Shown here piece by piece: positions 7,357-9,836 of a stretch of 9,836 nt of DNA. This DNA is from Candidatus Poribacteria bacterium (GTDB lineage: Bacteria; Poribacteria; WGA-4E; WGA-3G). Every line of letters begins with the position of its first letter. Position 1 is the first letter of the stretch. The DNA is taken from contig VXZL01000654.1 in NCBI GenBank assembly GCA_009845505.1, positions 1 through 9,836 on the forward strand, given 5' to 3'. A program made the translations under genes and the position numbers. The notes under the pieces were generated by a model, which was not told the DNA's origin, ran no database searches, and saw only the letters and a program-made list of their open reading frames with translations.

Positions 7357-7397
7357 TTTTTCTATTTTCTCCTAAAATTCAAGGTGTATGAAGTGTA

Positions 7398-9758
7398 CTA
7401 CATACCCAGCCAGCTGCTAAGCATGCCGCCGTACTTGGCGATGAGTCCGGCAAAGACGACAGATACCATAGACATCAACTTAATCAAAATGTTAAGCGAG
7501 GGACCAGAGGTGTCTTTGAACGGGTCACCGACGGTATCACCGACAACAGTGGCTTTATGTTCATCTGACCCTTTTTCACCGTATTCGTCTTTGTGTTTGC
7601 CTTCCTCAATGAATTTTTTGGCATTGTCCCACGCGCCGCCGGCGTTTGCCATCATGATTGCGAGAACGAAACCCGTTGCTAAGCCGCCCGTCAGTAGACC
7701 GAGCACCCCGCCGACATCAAAAACTAAGCCGACTACAACGGGGACAACAATGGCAATGAGCGATGGAAAAATCATCTCGCGTTGTGCCCCAACTGTTGAA
7801 ATCTCGACACATCGGGCATAATCTGGCTTCTCTTCACCTTTCATAATACCGGGTTTCGCGCGGAATTGACGGCGGACCTCTTCGACCATAGCACCCGCAG
7901 CACGTCCGACGGCTTTCATCGTCAAAGCACAGAAATAGAATGCCATCACCGCACCAATGAACAGTCCGATGAGAACTTGGGGGTTCATGAGGGTAACGTC
8001 GTAATAGTCCATGAATTGGCTAATTGAAACCTTCGCCGTATCAACCATACCCTCCCCGGGTATCTCAAGGGTTTTCTGTCCTGCCAGGTCACTGAGCCCG
8101 TGCCGAATCTCTTCAATATAGGCGGCTAAGAGTGCGAGGGCTGTTAGTGCTGCCGAACCGATAGCGAAGCCTTTACCTGTTGCGGCGGTGGTATTTCCGA
8201 GTGCGTCCAACTGATCTGTGCGTTCCCGGACGCTTTTATCGAGCTCTGCCATTTCAGCATTTCCACCAGCGTTGTCTGCAATGGGTCCGTAGGCATCCGT
8301 GGCAAGCGTGATACCGAGTGTGGCGAGCATGCCGACCGCAGCGATACCGACCCCGTAAAGCCCCATCAACGGTTCCTGCATGCCGCCCGGGAGGTAATAA
8401 CTGATAGCGACCGCGGTGACGATAGTGATGACAGGGATTGCAGTCGATTCCATACCGACCGCAACGCCTTCAATAATCACGGTTGCGGGTCCGGTTTGTG
8501 CCTGTTTTGCGATAGCACGTGTCGGACCGTAGTCGTGAGACGTGAAGACTTCAGTGACTTTCCCGATAATCAAGCCTGCGACGAGTCCAGCAACAATCGC
8601 ACCCCAAATCTGCCATGCATTGGGTAGCTCAAGGTAGATAAGCACAGGCAGCGAGACAAGCGCGATACCTATAGCACTTCCGTTAATGCCTAAGTTAAGG
8701 GATCCCATCAACTGACTCATTGATGCGCCCTCTTTTGTCCGGACGAGATAGATACCGAGAATGGAGAGGATTACCCCAATACCAGCGATAATCATGGGTG
8801 CTGCGAGGTATTTAAGTTGAAGCGCAAGATCGTTGTAATTATTTGCAGCGACAGCGGCAACACCGAGGGCAGCAGTTGCGAGGATTGATCCAGCGTAAGA
8901 CTCATAAAGGTCTGCTCCCATGCCTGCGACATCACCGACGTTATCACCGACGTTATCAGCGATGACAGCGGGGTTACGCGGGTCATCCTCTGCAAGCCCT
9001 GTCTCCACTTTTCCGACAAGGTCAGCCCCGACATCGGCAGCCTTTGTATAGATTCCGCCACCCACGCGAGCGAACAACGCCTGTGTTGAAGCTCCCATCC
9101 CGAAACTCAGCATAATCACTGTAATCTGCGGTAGCGGATTCACTTCAGATAGAAATCCGGGGAATATTTTGGGAAAGAGATAGTAGAGGACCAGAAACCA
9201 TGCGGTGATATCAAGGAGCGCGAACCCGACAACGACCAATCCCATAACTGCGCCAGCACGGAAGGCGACCTTTAATCCGGCGTTGAGTCCTTGCATCGCT
9301 GCACTCGTGGTGCGTGCGGAGGCATTAGTCGCTGTTTTCATGCCGAGGAAACCGCAGAGTCCTGAGAAGAAGCCGCCTGTAAGAAAGGCAAACGGGATTA
9401 CCTTGTTTTGGGCATTAAGGACGAATGCCATGAAGAGAAAAATGAGACAAAGCACAACAAAAACCAGCACCACTACTTTGTATTGTTGTCTGAGATATGC
9501 CATTGCACCTTCACGGACAGATTGTGCGATGTCGCGCATTGCTTTGTTGCCCTCATCCTGTTTCATGACGGCACGGTAGAAGTAGTAAGCAAATCCCAAA
9601 GCAATGAGGGAACCGATTGGGGCAATCCACCACACTGTAGGGATAGTCGGGTGGGGTTCTGTTTGGGCAAAAGCTACGGTGGCTAAATTCAAAACGGGAA
9701 GAGATGTTAGAAGTGTTTTCCAACTTAACCACCGTCTTTTGCAGCTGATTTCACGCAT
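7398..9758 (-). CDS. hppA: Membrane-bound ion-pumping inorganic pyrophosphatase, K+-dependent type
   Basis: This integral membrane enzyme hydrolyses pyrophosphate and uses the energy to pump H+ and/or Na+ out of the cytoplasm. The 786-residue product shows about 16-17 hydrophobic segments. The family's substrate and metal motifs are present: DVGADLVGKVE (242-252), DDPRNPAVIADNVGDNVGD (258-276), DAYGPIADNAGGN (488-500), GGAWDNAKK (707-715) and DTVGDPFKDTSGPS (741-754). GNTTAATGKG (521-530) has Ala525 where K+-independent enzymes have Lys, which marks the K+-requiring class. Glu286 in LYESY sits where K+-dependent, often Na+-pumping, enzymes carry the gate glutamate, so H+ versus Na+ is left open. 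An in-frame TTG at 9827 would add 23 residues, but the ATG at 9758 has AGAGAGG six bases upstream. The N-terminus (KRR, a hydrophobic run, then AFA at 29-31) resembles a signal peptide or an extra first helix. This is the first gene of the visible cluster, 41 bases before ilvD. Confidence 0.97.
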   Translation of the reverse strand: MREISCKRRWLSWKTLLTSLPVLNLATVAFAQTEPHPTIPTVWWIAPIGSLIALGFAYYFYRAVMKQDEGNKAMRDIAQSVREGAMAYLRQQYKVVVLVFVVLCLIFLFMAFVLNAQNKVIPFAFLTGGFFSGLCGFLGMKTATNASARTTSAAMQGLNAGLKVAFRAGAVMGLVVVGFALLDITAWFLVLYYLFPKIFPGFLSEVNPLPQITVIMLSFGMGASTQALFARVGGGIYTKAADVGADLVGKVETGLAEDDPRNPAVIADNVGDNVGDVAGMGADLYESYAGSILATAALGVAAVAANNYNDLALQLKYLAAPMIIAGIGVILSILGIYLVRTKEGASMSQLMGSLNLGINGSAIGIALVSLPVLIYLELPNAWQIWGAIVAGLVAGLIIGKVTEVFTSHDYGPTRAIAKQAQTGPATVIIEGVAVGMESTAIPVITIVTAVAISYYLPGGMQEPLMGLYGVGIAAVGMLATLGITLATDAYGPIADNAGGNAEMAELDKSVRERTDQLDALGNTTAATGKGFAIGSAALTALALLAAYIEEIRHGLSDLAGQKTLEIPGEGMVDTAKVSISQFMDYYDVTLMNPQVLIGLFIGAVMAFYFCALTMKAVGRAAGAMVEEVRRQFRAKPGIMKGEEKPDYARCVEISTVGAQREMIFPSLIAIVVPVVVGLVFDVGGVLGLLTGGLATGFVLAIMMANAGGAWDNAKKFIEEGKHKDEYGEKGSDEHKATVVGDTVGDPFKDTSGPSLNILIKLMSMVSVVFAGLIAKYGGMLSSWLGM

Positions 9759-9764
9759 TAAAGA

Positions 9765-9771
9765 CCTCTCT
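9765..9771 (-). promoter_or_regulatory. Ribosome binding site that decides the hppA start
   Basis: AGAGAGG lies six bases before ATG 9758. The same heptamer precedes the thiolase (six bases) and tmk (four bases) starts, so it looks like a genuine preferred site here. It favours ATG 9758 over the in-frame TTG at 9827. Confidence 0.7.
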
Positions 9772-9826
9772 TTTCTTGTTTCTTTAAAAATTGGAGTCCT
9801 GCTCGGTTTTGTTGAGACCTTAGCCA

Positions 9827-9832
9827 ATAATA
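9827..9832 (-). promoter_or_regulatory. Possible -10 box upstream of hppA
   Basis: TATTAT on the minus strand matches the -10 consensus at five of six positions, about 70 bases before the hppA ATG. The -35 region would lie outside the window, so this cannot be judged further. If it is used, the alternative TTG start at 9827 would not be transcribed. The remaining bases 9759-9826 show no riboswitch-like structure that I can support. Confidence 0.25.
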
Positions 9833-9836
9833 CGGG

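Noticed and set aside
7357..7397. Possible terminator or promoter between hppA and ilvD
   Set aside because: The gap is AT-rich but holds no stem-loop and no paired -35/-10 hexamers; only an AGGAG site is visible.
7186..7821. 211-residue open frame on the plus strand
   Set aside because: It lies antisense across the end of hppA and the start of ilvD, both certain genes. Its Ser/Thr/Pro-rich composition is typical of a shadow frame, and no ribosome site is evident.
8932..8962. Tandem direct repeat of about 12 bases (caccgacgttat units)
   Set aside because: It encodes the duplicated DNVGDNVGD motif that is part of the pyrophosphatase active site, so it is explained by protein conservation.
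1..9836. tRNA, rRNA, CRISPR, insertion sequence, attachment site or defence genes
   Set aside because: The window is almost fully occupied by recognisable metabolic and replication genes. I saw no tRNA-like fold, regularly spaced repeats, transposase motifs or terminal repeats.

Overview
This is a gene-dense bacterial segment in which all nine convincing genes lie on the minus strand, so transcription runs from the right end of the window to the left. Base composition is near 50% G+C by eye, Shine-Dalgarno sites are clear and the genes read with the standard code. The clamp-loader delta-prime subunit, the bacterial-type thymidylate kinase and the [2Fe-2S]-type dihydroxy-acid dehydratase establish Bacteria. 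The gene mix (membrane pyrophosphatase, FadN/FadA-type beta-oxidation genes, YbhE-like lactonase) would fit an uncultured lineage such as Candidatus Poribacteria. That placement is an impression from protein style, not something the window proves.

In transcription order the genes are: a K+-dependent membrane pyrophosphatase (hppA, 9758-7398); dihydroxy-acid dehydratase (ilvD, 7356-5677); an unrecognised 86-residue protein with a probable coiled coil (5661-5401); a single-domain cupin (5331-4930); a stand-alone enoyl-CoA hydratase-like protein matching only the C-terminal half of FadN (4899-3910); an acetyl-CoA acyltransferase (fadA-like, 3913-2723); a seven-bladed propeller lactonase of the 6-phosphogluconolactonase family (2705-1692); thymidylate kinase (tmk, 1680-1066); and DNA polymerase III delta-prime (holB, 1019-63). 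Gaps are -4 to 69 bases, and no terminator is visible between genes. The layout is therefore one long transcription unit, or two overlapping ones.

The largest gap, before the cupin, carries a good sigma70-type promoter candidate (TTGGAA, 17 bases, TATAAT). It would start a second transcript covering the cupin, beta-oxidation, lactonase, tmk and holB genes. The hydratase and thiolase overlap by ATGA and form a beta-oxidation pair, but the 3-hydroxyacyl-CoA dehydrogenase half expected in FadN is missing from the locus. The tmk-holB pair is a familiar bacterial arrangement.

Most of the window is ordinary metabolism and replication. I do not see a defence system, mobile element, CRISPR array or RNA gene. 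The points most worth following are the split FadN, the internal promoter with its leader, the orphan 86-residue gene, and the ion specificity of the pyrophosphatase. No stretch longer than about 80 bases lacks a gene.
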